Below, piece by piece: positions 21,286-32,905 of a stretch of DNA of 64,000 nt. The position numbers and the translations under genes are program-made. Every line of letters starts with the position of its first letter. Within the stretch, counting starts at the first letter, position 1. Source of the DNA: Sclerodactyla briareus (Eukaryota > Echinodermata > Holothuroidea > Dendrochirotida > Sclerodactylidae); NCBI GenBank assembly GCA_026419785.1, contig JAODTK010004999.1:620001-684000 (forward strand), in the 5' to 3' direction. The notes beneath the pieces are model-generated. The model did no database searches. It saw nothing but the letters and a program-made list of their open reading frames with translations, and was not told the origin of the DNA.

Positions 21286-23030
21286 AGCAACACAGCTCTC
21301 TCTACGCCCGCCTCTATATTTTTGTGATCAAGTCATCAAGTGATTACGAACCAAATTCCAAGAACCCACTGCAACTTTAGAATTTAGGCAGGTGGAGCTA
21401 GAAGCCCAACTCAACACAACATTGAAGCTAGTATATCTGACCGGGGGAAATATTGTACAACACCCTTTTGTGAAATGTGGTGGATGATATTGCCGGTATC
21501 TAAAAAACGAAGCGCCACAAAGAGGGGAGTTCGCATTGGCCAGCAAGAAATGTGAATGTAGACATACTCAGGTGTAGGGTAAGCATTTGTCTGGGCGGCT
21601 AGAATGGCGCACTCAGTTGATTCGACGCATTCCCAAATATTTTTCTGGGTTGTAGTTCTAATCCTCAATTCGAAGAGCTTCAGAATAATTCCCTAGTGGC
21701 TTGTCTCACCGGGCTATTACCAGACGCACTCCTTGCTTGTTCTCTCCCGAGCGCACCATATCAGTATAGTCACCTTACAGGTCCCTTAGGGGGAATCCAC
21801 CAATAGGGATGCCGCATGGCGCTCGCTTAAATCTTTAACACAGTATGCTCACTTTTACAAAGATGGCGTGGAACATTTAGGCCGACAGCACCCCTGCAAG
21901 GCTTCCATGGGCTCCGAAATCGCAATCATGGTTGTGGCCGTCTGGAGCTCTATATATAGCCTATATGCGATATCAAGGTCTGCACGTTAGTGAAGTGGTT
22001 TAACTGAAAGGGTGACATATCATGACTTCACCGCGTTATACCATCGACTTGCACAGTTATGTCAATTGTGGATGGATAGTCTATCGTTCAAAGAATAGAA
22101 AAACCTCAGACAATCAGACCTTTTTCAATTAAATTGCTCACCGTGTGATTATTCCAATGAGTTCAGTATGTTCTTCTCTTCTATAGAGAACTAGAACTCC
22201 TAAAATTGCCTGCATGGAGAGTAAACTAATCGAAATATTGGATTGAACAATCACCCTGTCACGTAGACACCATTCAGAATTAGAAGGGTGGGAAGAACGT
22301 CTTACCCATGCGAGAATTTTATTATCCAGGAGGCTCAAGACATATTCATCGAAAACAGATTGACCTTTTTTAAGGATGTGGCGTGGTTTGCCCTTCATCA
22401 AAAGCTACGGATGTGAGCATTTGAGCAGGTAGCGAAACTGGCAGATATAATTGTGTAGAATTGACACAATCAAATATGCCTCCGACCTTGTTGAAGAATC
22501 TATAATGTATCACTTTAGGAATATGGACTGATTAACATCAGCTGGGTGTGGAAGGCAACTCTCGATGTGTGTAGTATCAAATAAACTATGAAATATGGCT
22601 TTGGGCTATCAAGCATCAGAGCTGGCCTCATGTGGCCAAATCTCAGGAAGGAGTAACGTACAATTAAATACACATAGTCTCATCGAGATACCCTAATCGA
22701 ATATGTTTTGTCTCTGAAAACGGACAAGTGTTTTTTATCATTTTTCATTTGATGCCTTCACCAGTCTATACAGGAAATGACAGGATTTTTTGATACCCCC
22801 CCCCCCCCCTTCTTAGCTTATTGGCTGGGTCTTTCGGACGATTCAAAAAGGACCTTGAGCGTATAGCTGCCAAGTTAAGCAGGACGATATGGGAGAGCCT
22901 TTCTAAAAAATAGAGGGAGCTATCGCTTTTGGTGTTCATGGTATATGATATATGATTACTATTTGGGTATATATCGCCTATTACCAAAACATAGGCAATC
23001 AGCGATTAGTTACGTATCCTGCACATATGA
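21286..23030 (+). repeat. 1.7 kb dispersed repeat, copy 2
   Basis: Direct repeat of 1-1712. It starts at 'tagcaacac' and ends at about 'gcacatatgacatcat', after which the two loci diverge fully: copy 1 runs into a LINE scrap, copy 2 into an unrelated open frame. It includes a C-run at 22797-22810 equivalent to that of copy 1, and an extra 55-60 bp at about 21934-21992 containing 'tatatatagcctatatgcg'. The left border is more informative than that of copy 1 because upstream sequence is available here. No coding frame is shared by the copies. Confidence 0.85.
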
Positions 23031-23039
23031 CATCATGCG

Positions 23040-23307
23040 TGTATGTGGATTGATACGAGGTAACGAAGTCCAACGCCTGTTTCAAAGGGTAACCAAGGAC
23101 AGGGGGAATTCGTATAATGTGGACACGCCCTGGTTCACAAAACTGCCACCCCTGGGTCATGAAACAGCAGAGACCGCGTTCCGACAGGTCCGGAAGCCAG
23201 TGCAGTCAGTACTGAGTGCAGAAAAAAGATTGGATGTGTTCATGCTTCTTCAGTACCGTGCAAAACGCAATGGAACATTGAGGGGAACGGATACAGAACT
23301 GTCATAA
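23040..23307 (+). CDS. Open frame of unknown function, possibly an exon or element fragment
   Basis: An open frame continues for about 88 codons from the edge of the repeat to a stop at 23307. Composition is protein-like: charged, with balanced residues (for example VQRLFQRVTKDRGNSYN and SVLSAEKRLDVFMLLQYRAK), unlike the AT-rich surroundings. I recognise no family. It has no nearby in-frame ATG outside the repeat, and no clear splice acceptor. A C-run of about 17 follows immediately at 23320-23337. Confidence 0.25.
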
Positions 23308-25528
23308 GTTTTGCACAACCCCCCCCCCCCCCCCCCCGCCCACAGACGAGTTATGACAGCTACCAGTAGTTAAGTATTTCCAACTAAAGTTGGCTTATGT
23401 CGTGGAAAATCATATAAGGCTCTAGAAACAGCTCTCTTATTTTGTTGATAAGAGTTGCAGGAAACTCAAAGTTGCAATACAATGTAATAAAATCTGAACC
23501 AGCATGTCCTCATCATTGGTGCACGAATAAGTATGCATGTATAACCCTGGTTGAAATGTATGCATATGGTAGAATTAATTGAACAGACCATGGAAGTTCG
23601 ATAAGGTTCTACCTATACACCACACGGAAAGAGAGATTACTTGCCCTCCCAAGATTTTTGTTTAACACCCACCCGGCCATAATACAACCCAGGAGCGTTC
23701 AATAATGCATGCTTTGAAAAATAAAGCGATCGCACTGCAGTCCTAGTGGAATGCTATTTCAATTGGTGTGAAGTAGCAACTGCATCAGATTTCAACCTAT
23801 CTGCCTGGTGCAGTTTGGTAGAGCGCCCCCCTTTTTCCTCGGTAGATCACTTCGTGTCCTGGTTGCCAGGTCGAGTCACTGGAGGACATGTCGCCTTTTC
23901 AACTCGCGCTCAGCATTAGAAACTGGAAAAAAGTGGATAGTATGCATGTTATTTATCCCTGTGTACCCAATGAACGCTTGCTGATAACAAATGAAATATC
24001 TGCGCCCACGTATGTATAGGTTCGTTTACTTTCCTGTCCGTCAAGTTAGATGCGAATAATATTTGATTAATTTTAGTGCGTTTTTCACTGAGTTTATTTC
24101 ACATTTCACATTTTAATTATATGCCACATAAGAACAACACGATAAATGTCAGTGTTGTGGTAGCAATTGTTTAATACAACAAACAAAAAATGCGGGCAAT
24201 CGCATAAACTATACAAATGTGACCTCTGACGATCTCATATTCAGGTCAGCGCCGATCGTGTGGGGGGGGGGGATTGGAGGGGGGGGAATGGGGAGGCTGT
24301 AGCCCCTCTCCCACAAAAGTAGTCAGCCCCCATTATCCCCTCCCCCCCCCCCCCAAATGAAATGGGCAAATTGAAAATTTAAAACACTCCTGGAAACATA
24401 CCCAAGATTTGTCAGCCATAACGCAGTTTTGTCACAAACGGGTCAATGGAAATTTTGTTGATTTTTCTCATGATAATAATCAGTTGTGGTGTAGGACCCT
24501 TGTTTTGGTGACTGATAAGAACAATTCAGAATCAAGCTTATTCCGTCAGTGGTGAGGAGATGTTTCTCCTGCAAGCATCAAACACCTCGCAATTCTCCTT
24601 AAAATGTTGGGGCCACGAATTCAATCAGCCTCTTGTGTCCTAATTTTCAACTCAACACTTACACCCGCCATCGCTTCCTATAACTTGTGGTACACACTCG
24701 TATTATTTTCCCCCCCATTGACCTGCACACTAAATTGGGTCCGTTCTCAGCCATCCAGACACCTCCCGAAGTTTTACCTTGAAAATGCAACATTTCTGTG
24801 AAGCAGAGAGCCTACCCATTCCAACGATGTGCAATTCGATGTACCGTGAACGTGTAGATTCTGAGCTAGTAGGGGTCTATTTTTTAAGCATGGTATTTTC
24901 GACTCAATTTCCCCACAGACACTCGCCGATGGCCTATTTTAGTCCATGGATCTTCAAAATAGTCCAAAGTTAACAATTTCCATGAATTTTTCGGAGTCTG
25001 TACTTTGACCAACCCTCTTCCAGATAAAGTCGAAGTATATCGCATTCACTAACACCCAAGCAGCAGATGTACCCCCAAATAATATATGGACTAATTCTTG
25101 AAAGGATAGCCTTTTCGGCGGATGAATCTTCAAGCTAATACGTGTCTGCCATTTTCAGAAGTTGTGGCCCGTCACTCATTGGAACTGGAACACATTTCGA
25201 ATTAAATTAGTAGTATTCGGACTTGACCTCTGATTCTACCTGGAAGATAAGAAAATTGCAGCGGTTCACTGTTTTCCGATAATTTAGAGTACTAAGTGAG
25301 TCATTTGAATAGAGAAACTGTTCTGAGTTTTTCTTTCCGCCGGAGACGAGGAGCGGAAAGGCGGAAAACGGTCCCCAAACGTTTTGGCGTATGAGGAACA
25401 TGAGATCGCATGAAAGTGCCTCTGGGTTTTGTGAAATCTCCATTTAGGCGCGAGAATTGGAGCATTTATAGGCAATAGTAAAATGATGAGCTGAGGTCCT
25501 AAAACGCTCAACTTTTCATCGAAAAGAA

Positions 25529-25548
25529 TTACGCGCGCTACGCGCGCA
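25529..25548. repeat. GCGCGC-type hairpin, site 1
   Basis: 'acgcgcgctacgcgcgca': CGCGCG on both sides of a short CTA loop, a strong hairpin. A similar site lies at about 25911-25925. Confidence 0.8.
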
Positions 25549-25908
25549 TTTGCTGGGGTGTGCAATTTTTTTCGACTTCCTAAAATTGTAACGAGAATGT
25601 TTCTGCCACAAAGGCTCACTTTAGATGAAATTCTGAAATAAATATTTATTATTCTTTGAATTTAGAAATATGCATAGGCCTTGAATCACGTTTCAAAACA
25701 TTCTACAGTAGCTGAAATTACAAAGGACTCCCCACAATTAGCTGGGCCCCATTGACTCCTACTTCCACGCTAATTGACGTTCTTGTCCTTTCCATTAGCC
25801 TGCTGAGCCCATGAGAAGTTCACTTCCAATTCACTCACCTTGACCGCTCAGAATTTCGCTTTGGTCGCCTGTGTTGCAATGAGCAAACATTTTTTGAAAT
25901 TTTGTTGT

Positions 25909-25926
25909 TGCGCGCTTCGCGCGCGG
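25909..25926. repeat. GCGCGC-type hairpin, site 2
   Basis: 'gcgcgcttcgcgcgc': GCGCG arms around a TTC-containing loop. Same motif type as the hairpin near 25529. Confidence 0.8.
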
Positions 25927-26370
25927 TTGTGTTTTTCAACGGTTGAAATGCCAAGTATGGAGCAGGAGTTTTTGTTTATCCGTTTTCTGTAGAATATATG
26001 TATTCTTCAATTCAATAACTGACTCAATCAAACCAACATGATTTTAGATTGATGTTATCATCTTCGGACGATTCACTTTTAGTTACAACCTACTCCCAGG
26101 GATGAAGTCGAGACCGGATAGCCCGAGACCAGCCCGGGGACCAGTCACCCTCAACTTGCTCAGCCCCCCCCCCCCCCCCCCAGCCTCCCAACTGGAAATT
26201 CCTGGCGCCGCCACTGTCAGAATTACACCTCCGTTCGTGCGGGGACCAGGTTGTGGGTTTATGTCCACCATTTTTTTTTTTCCGAATCCGATAAACTTCA
26301 AAAATAGGAGGAACCAGGCGAGTTCAGGAAGCTGTGTTACCTGGTTACGCTCATCAAGGAACCCTGACTG

Positions 26371-26735
26371 TATTGTTCATGAGTGAGCACCGGCGATAAC
26401 TCGCCTTCTTTTCTCGACTAGTGCTAGATGATATCGAAGCAAGAGTGTAGCAATTCCCATCCTGTACCCCGGGACCGCCACTTTACCCCCCCCCCCCCCC
26501 CTCCCCTCCGGAACCCGGAGGAGCGGAAGGTTCATGTCCAACGTGACTGCTCACGAAATACACCCCAGAAACCCTTGCACAGCATCAAAGTGCAACAACG
26601 ACGTGAGGACTAATTAGACATCACCCATCGCAACTGAAGTACAGCCATCTAGGGGAAAACGCTCAACGCTGCTGAGATTCGAACCCGGGATGTTTGCTTG
26701 CAAATCGTCACTGATACCGCTCTTCCATTCTATGT
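26371..26735 (-). mobile_element. tRNA-derived SINE, copy 1
   Basis: Read on the minus strand, the head contains an A-box-like 'agcggtatcagtg' and a B box 'ggttcgaatct', as in RNA polymerase III promoters of tRNA-related SINEs. A body of about 300 bp follows, ending in 'ggcgagttatcgccggtgct'. The same head, body and end recur at 42222-42650. A C-run at about 26486-26502 interrupts the body. Confidence 0.75.
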
Positions 26736-26764
26736 TTTCAGTTTGTGTTCGTTATACAGCGTAC

Positions 26765-26880
26765 TGACACAGGGTGTCACATACACACAACACCACACCT
26801 AAACACACACATACACACACACACAATACCCACAAAGACGCATACACAATTACACACACACACACTCATACGCATAGACA
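26765..26880 (+). repeat. CA-rich microsatellite
   Basis: Imperfect CACACA repeats with ATACAC and AATACC interruptions, directly next to the SINE head. Confidence 0.9.
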
Positions 26881-28419
26881 TGATTGCATAGATTCCTCTT
26901 GCCTTCGGTAAGGAATAAACAAGGCGATCGCCTCCAGTGTCCCTCGCCTGGTTGCGCGATCAGTGTTTACTTCTATTAGTCACCATGCAAACAATACAAG
27001 GCATTCGATGCGTCGCTTATTGAGGCTTTGTTGTCTGGTCGCATTTGTCAAAAAAACCGGGAGCGACGTTTGCATGACGTAACGATGAAAATCGTTCCAA
27101 TATGAGTTATCTCGAGACAGTATATCGTCATAATGATCTATTAATGCCACATTAGTCTCGATATACTGTGAGACGATTATTGTCGTGACTTTATGTAAAC
27201 GATCTCCGTTGGGTGTTCTGAGACGACAGATCCTCTTTAAAGATTTCGGTATTAGCATTTAACAGAAACAGCCAACTAATCAGTGACCAATTTCAAATTC
27301 GAAAGGACTGATTATTGACAATGTCTACTAAAGGATTAAAAGTTTTGTGGAAGTGTATGCAAAGTGTATGCAAATTCAGCAGGCCAATTTAAAACCAAGG
27401 TTCCACGATATCCTACGAACTTTGAATTGGTTCGCATCAATTATGCAAATTGGGTACGTTGAATGACCTCCATTGACCTTAATCTTTGTTAAAAAGTTTT
27501 GGGACTGAAGGTAGAGCATATCACCAAGTTTCGTGAAAATCCGACAAAATTTTTAATTCCGCATGAATTAAACGACAAATTAGACGACTTGATTACCTAC
27601 CATATTTTACGCTGAAAATCTTATCATCAGTTCATCTACCCTGTATCTCACATCTATGTGCCAAACGAGTCACCATAGCACTTACGGTACATCCGTAATC
27701 TCTCAACGAGCCCCTAAATGAATTACTTAAAATAGGCTAATTATCTTACTTTATTAGTGACTTTCGTGCCCGAATCTAATCAGATCGTTTACATCCACCC
27801 CGAATGCTACCCTGAAAATTTTGTCGCTATTGCATTTACCATTCGAAAAATATCCTGCTAACGAGAAAGTGTGACACACACACGCGCTCGCCCGCGCACA
27901 CACGCACGTACACACACGCCATAGTGACCACTAAGTCTCCTCCTGACTTCATTCAGGCGAGATGAGAAAAAGGGTGATCAGGAGGAGATAATGAAATTAT
28001 ACATTTCCGTACTCCTTTTTCTCTGTTGTGTCGTTTCTGCGTCCTGTCCTTAGATCGTCTCACAACCAGCCTTGCTCTATGTTTCATCCCGATCTACAAC
28101 GTTTGAATTCGTCCGACTTGTGAATTGTTTCAGCTTTTCTCCTCGGCGCTATTCTTATCACATCATCCTGGAGGGCCGGATATAATTGTAGTCAGTGTGG
28201 CCAATTACACGCTATTACTGTTGCTGGGTTGCCATAGCAACGTTGCTATGTAACCATTATGGTGGTTAAGAACTATCCACTGAGGTACCCTATTGGTGGT
28301 GGCGTGTGCTTGTTTGCGTGTCCGTCAGAATTGTTGTTTTTCTCCTTGTGAAGGAATCTATGCATCATGCAGTGCGTCTGTGTGTATATGTGTATTGTGT
28401 GTATGTACGTGAGTCCAGC
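26881..28419. other. Mostly unassigned; second CA block and repeat head
   Basis: An ACACAC/GCGC mixed microsatellite lies at 27875-27918. The part at 28320-28419 ('aaggaatctatgcatcatgc' then TGTG-rich) resembles 51770-51885 and appears to be the head of a repeat family that introduces the tandem array beginning at 28420. A 92-codon minus frame at 26980-27258 is unrecognised. Confidence 0.55.
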
Positions 28420-29930
28420 TTGTAAACACGATAACGGGATCCACCGGGATGGCTGAAGATCATACTTGGTATGTTGTTCCTAATGATAGTTACATGGTGG
28501 TCCCCCTAATTCGTTTTGGGGTCAGTCAGAGGTCAGCTGGTTCCACCAGCGCAAAGTCTGAAACCCTTTCAACACGATACGTCCAGAATGGTTCTGTCGA
28601 TCAAGTTGAAATTTCAGTTTATAGCTTTCATGGGGAGTACAGAACCCCTTTTTTTTGGTTCAGGTCGGGGTGAATTTTTGGTTAAATCGAAAAATGTGGA
28701 AAGCTTATATTTTGGCTTGTAAACACGATAACTCTCGACTACACCTGGAATGGATAAGTTCAACGTGGTATGTGTGTTCCCCACGATTAGTACATGGACC
28801 CTATTTTTTTGGTGTCTGGTCAGAGGGCATCTGGGTTCACCAGCGGTCAAATTCAGAAACACTTGTAAACGACGATAAGTCCAGAATGGTCTTTCCGATC
28901 ATTTGAAATTATGTGTATAGCTTTATATGGGGAGTACAAAAAACTATTGTTTTTTGGTTCCAGGTCGGGGTGATTTTGGTTGGAAATTAGGAAATTTGTG
29001 AAAGCGTATATTGTGCTGTAAACACGATACCTCGACTACCCCTATGGATGAAGTTCAACGTGTATGTGTGTTTTCCCCATGATGAGTACTGACCCTATCG
29101 TTTGGGGTCAGGTCAGGACATCTGTTGTCACCATCGGTTCAAAGTCAGAAAAACTTGTAAACACGATAAGTCCATTAATGGTCTGTCCGATCAGTTGAAA
29201 TTCATTGTATACTTTTAGTTATGGGGAGTACAGAAACCCTATTGTTTTTTGGTTCAGGTCGGGGTGAATTTTGGTTAGAAATCGAAAAATTGTGAAAGCT
29301 TCTATTTTTGGCTTGTAAACAACGATAACTCGACTACCCCTGGAGTGATGAAGCTCATCGTGGTATGTGTGTTCCCCATGATGAGTATATGAACCCTATT
29401 GTTTTTGGTTCAGGTCGGGCGGTGAGTTGGGTTAGAATCGAAAAATTTTGTGGAAAGATTATATTTGGCTTGTAAAACACGTACCGACTACCACCGGATG
29501 GATGAAGATAATACGTGGTATGTGTGCTTCCCATGAGAGTACACGGACCCTATCGATTTTGGGGGTCAGTAAGAGGCATTGGGGTCACCAGCGGTCAAAG
29601 TCAGAAAAACTTGTAAACACGATAAGTCCAGAATGGTCTGTCCGATCAGTTGAAATTCAAGGGTATCGCTTTATTAGGGGGAGGACAGAAACCCTTTTGT
29701 TTTATGTTCAGGGCGGGTGATTTTGGTAGAAATCGAAAAATGTGGAAAAGTATAGTTGGCTGTAACACGATAAACTCGACTACACATGGAGGGATGAAAG
29801 ATCATACGGGGATGTGTGTTCCCCCAGATGAGTATATGAAACCTATTGTTTTGGGGAGGGAAGAGGTCACCAAAGGTCAAAAATCAGAAAAAACCTTGAA
29901 ATTAGTTGGATCGATTTCTTATAAAGAGCT
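28420..29930 (+). repeat. About 300-bp tandem repeat, five to six units
   Basis: The phrase 'cttgtaaacacgataac' recurs at 28420, 28719, about 29007, 29313, 29468 and 29762. The intervening blocks share 'gatgaagttcaacgtggtat', 'gagtacatgaaccctatt', 'ggtcaggtc' and 'aagtccagaatggtctgtcc'. Most units are about 290-305 bp; the unit starting at 29313 is about half length. Units differ by many indels. Short ORFs inside are by-products. Confidence 0.85.
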
Positions 29931-31329
29931 ATAGGAACACTATGAGGATGGTTGGGACATATGGGAAATTTGTCTGTTATGTGGCCCCTAAGAGCTGATG
30001 CAATCTCCCATTTGTCCTTGTGCTATATAGGTTGTCAGAAAGAGTCAAGGAATCACTATGGCTTTTGGCTCTCTGGCTTTCATATTTTCTCTCAAAATTA
30101 GGCGGAGAATATAACCAAATTCCAAATTCTGTAGCAAATGGGAAAAGGCCAAATTACACCTTTTCCCATGCAATCAACCGAAAATTACCCAAAATGTGGA
30201 TTTTAGGGGGGAACTTAATTTTTGGCACAATTTGGGAATTTTCAGAAATCTGTTCTTTTCGCAGTATATTTCTATGAAAGGACTGAAAGGCTTCAAATTT
30301 CAGAACAAGATAAAAAGTATCAAAACAAAGGGTTTCCCAGCATGTATGCTGGACATTTCCTGGACTTTCTATACTTTTGGTGGAAAACAGCTGTTTTCAA
30401 CACAGGTACATATTTTGTCTATTTGCAACTCGCAAAATAGTAGCAGGTCGGAACAACTAAATATTTTCACATCTGCCGATGAAATCCTGCACTTCCAGGG
30501 ATTGCCCTCTTGTTTTTCGTAGCCTGTAAGCTGTCTCTTCGCCTCACTTGTCCATCACGTTATAACTTCTAAACTATCAGGTTGAAAAACTCGGCCGGTG
30601 GGTGCGGTTTGCTGCTAGCCAGGGCACTTCGCGTTTTTTTTTCCGTAGTGTTATTGACTACCACTATCCCCAATAGCTTCGCAGCAGTTCAGTGGGCCTT
30701 GAGCACGGACTAGAATTCTCACTCATGTCTGTTTGATGGGATGTTCTGCACTTTTCAATTAGTACTAAGTGCTTCCCAATACCCTACAAAATTTGAAAGA
30801 TGCGTCATACAATTCTTGTACTCTTCTTGTACATTTATGCATCTTAGTCACTCACTTTTATTCACTCTACAACCCCAACCATCCGTTATGCAATGACAGA
30901 ATTCTGATTTTGGCTATCCCGAATCACGTTAGAGGAATATATTTTTTGCAATAACAGGTCAGTTGTTCGAGTAACACAACAATGCGATTTTGGCTTGCGT
31001 TGTGAGTAAAAGCAGTACTTTTTAAACGCGAACGTAAGGTGCGTGAGCCTTTGGAAGTTTATGGTTACACGCGCAGATCAGGCTTCAGTATAGGCGCTCT
31101 TCAGAGGGCGTCGTACTGCCTCAACGGAATACAAACGAGCGAAACGACGCGTCGCTCGGTGCATTGAAAACGCCATGTTCACTCAGAGTCTCGACGTTTA
31201 TCACCAGTGAAAAGTCTTTCACGCTGCAGTTTATCCTAATGAATCAGCTAGAAGGGCAGCCTTACTTTTTACATAATTTGAGTAAAGTGACATACCCAGA
31301 GTTACTTTAGGGTAAGTGTGAGTCACATG
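29931..31329. other. No recognised gene
   Basis: Contains a 108-codon plus frame (30196-30522), aromatic-rich and AT-biased, without domain or splice support. Otherwise unremarkable AT-rich sequence. Confidence 0.5.
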
Positions 31330-32905
31330 TGAGTCCACTCTAGATCTGTCAATGACCCACGTTTGACTGCACATGTCTGGGTGCATTATAATCACTGTCC
31401 CAGGTATGTGAGTCACTCTAGATTTGTCAATGACCCCCGTTTGACTGCACATGTCTGGGTGCTTTATAATCACTGTCCCAGGCATGTGAGTCACTCTAGA
31501 TTTGTCAATGACCCACGTTTGACTGCACATGTCTGGGTGCAGTATAATCACTGTCCTAGGCATGTGAGTCACTCTAGATCTGTCAATGACCCACGTTTGA
31601 CTGCACATGTCTGGGTGCATTATAATCACTGTTCCAGGTATGTGAGTCACTCTAGATTTGTCAATGACCCACGTTTGACTGCACATGTCTGGGTGCAGTA
31701 TAATCACTGTCCTAGGCATGTGAGTCACTGTAGATTTGTCAATGACCCACGTTTGACTGCACATGTCTGGGTGCATTATAATCACTGTCCCAGGCATGTG
31801 AGTCACTCTAGATCTGTCAATGACCCCCGTTTGACTGCACATGTCTGGGTTGCTTTATAATCACTGTCCCAGGTATGTGAGTCACTCTAGATTGTCAATG
31901 ACCCACGTTTGACTGCACATGTCTGGGTGCATTATAATCACTGTCCCAGGCATGTGAGTCACTCTAGATCTGTCAATGACCCACGTTTGACTGCACATGT
32001 CTGGGTGCATTATAATCACTGTTCCAGGTATGTGAGTCACTCTAGATTTGTCAATGACCCACGTTTGACTGCACATGTCTGGGTGCTTTATAATCACTGT
32101 TCCAGGTATGTGAGTCACTCTAGATTTGTCAATGACCCACGTTTGACTGCACATGTCTGGGTGCATTATAATCACTGTCCCAGGCATGTGAGTCACTCTA
32201 GATTGTCAATGACCCCCGTTTGACTGCACATGTCTGGGTGCTTTATAATCACTGTCCCAGGTATGTGAGTCACTCTAGATTGTCAATGACCCACGTTTGA
32301 CTGCACATGTCTGGGTGCTTTATAATCACTGTTCCAGGTATGTGAGTCACTCTAGAATTGTCAATGACCCACGTTTGACTGCACATGTCTGGGTGGCTTT
32401 ATAATCACTGTCCCAGGAATGTGAGTCCCTCTAGATTTGTCATGACCCACGTTGATTGCACATGTCTGGGTGGCTTTATAATCACTGTCCCAGGTATGTG
32501 ATCCCTCTAGATTTTGTTCAATGACCCACGTTTGGACTGCACAAGTGGTCTGGGTGCTTGTATATCACTGGCCCAAGGTATGTGAGTCACTCTAGATTGT
32601 CAATGACCCCCGTTTGACTGCACATGTCTGGGTGCTTTATAATCACTGTCAGGTATGTGAGTCACTCTAGAATTGTCAATGACCCCACTGTTTGAATACA
32701 CAAACACCTGTCTGGGTGCTGTTTAAATCACTATCCAGGTATGTGGTCCCTCTAGATTGTCATGACCCACGTTTTGGACTGCCATGTCCTGGGTGCATTA
32801 TAATCACTGTCCCAGGTATGTGCGTCACTCTAGATTGTCATGACCACGTTTGACTGCACATGTCTTGGTGCTTTTATCACTGTCCCCAGGCATTGAGTCA
32901 ACTTG
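31330..32905 (+). repeat. 78-bp minisatellite, about 20 copies
   Basis: The unit runs 'tgtgagtcactctagatttg' ... 'caatgacccacgtttgactg' ... 'cacatgtctgggtgcattat' ... 'aatcactgtcccaggta'. I count 20 units from the 'ataatcactg' phrase. Because 78 is 26 codons, the array is open as a 26-residue repeat on both strands: plus 31363-31860 (TAHVWVHYNHCPRHVSHS...) and minus 31231-31842 (SRVTHMPGTVIIMHPDMCSQ...). Variants of three positions (gcatt/gcttt/gcagt; cccagg/ttccagg/cctagg) are shuffled along the array. Every good unit contains TGAGTCA, a consensus AP-1 site, and CACATG, an E-box. Units after about 32380 are full of single-base gains and losses. Confidence 0.95.

Larger units (their letters stand above)
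23308..26370. other. Non-coding stretch with G/C tracts and palindromes
   Basis: Contains a C-run (about 23320-23337), a G-rich block at about 24259-24293 followed by a C-rich block at 24342-24354 that could pair or form quadruplex/i-motif structures, and two GC-palindrome sites listed separately. Minus-strand frames at 25207-25619 show no family. Nothing else is recognised. Confidence 0.6.

Noticed and set aside
23805-23885. tRNA-like stretch ('gcctggtgcagtttggtagagc' region plus 'ggtcgagtcac')
   Set aside because: A-box and B-box-like words are present, but no acceptor or anticodon stem pairs well and the B box is off consensus; at most a decayed SINE head.
24259-24354. G-run and C-run pair, considered as CRISPR-like or regulatory structure
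   Set aside because: Simple homopolymer tracts; similar tracts occur many times in this window, and no spaced repeats are present anywhere that would suggest a CRISPR array.
31231-32223. Long repeat ORFs of up to 203 codons across the 78-bp array
   Set aside because: They arise from a 78-bp (26-codon) unit that happens to lack stops on both strands; no start, leader, splice site or domain supports a protein gene.
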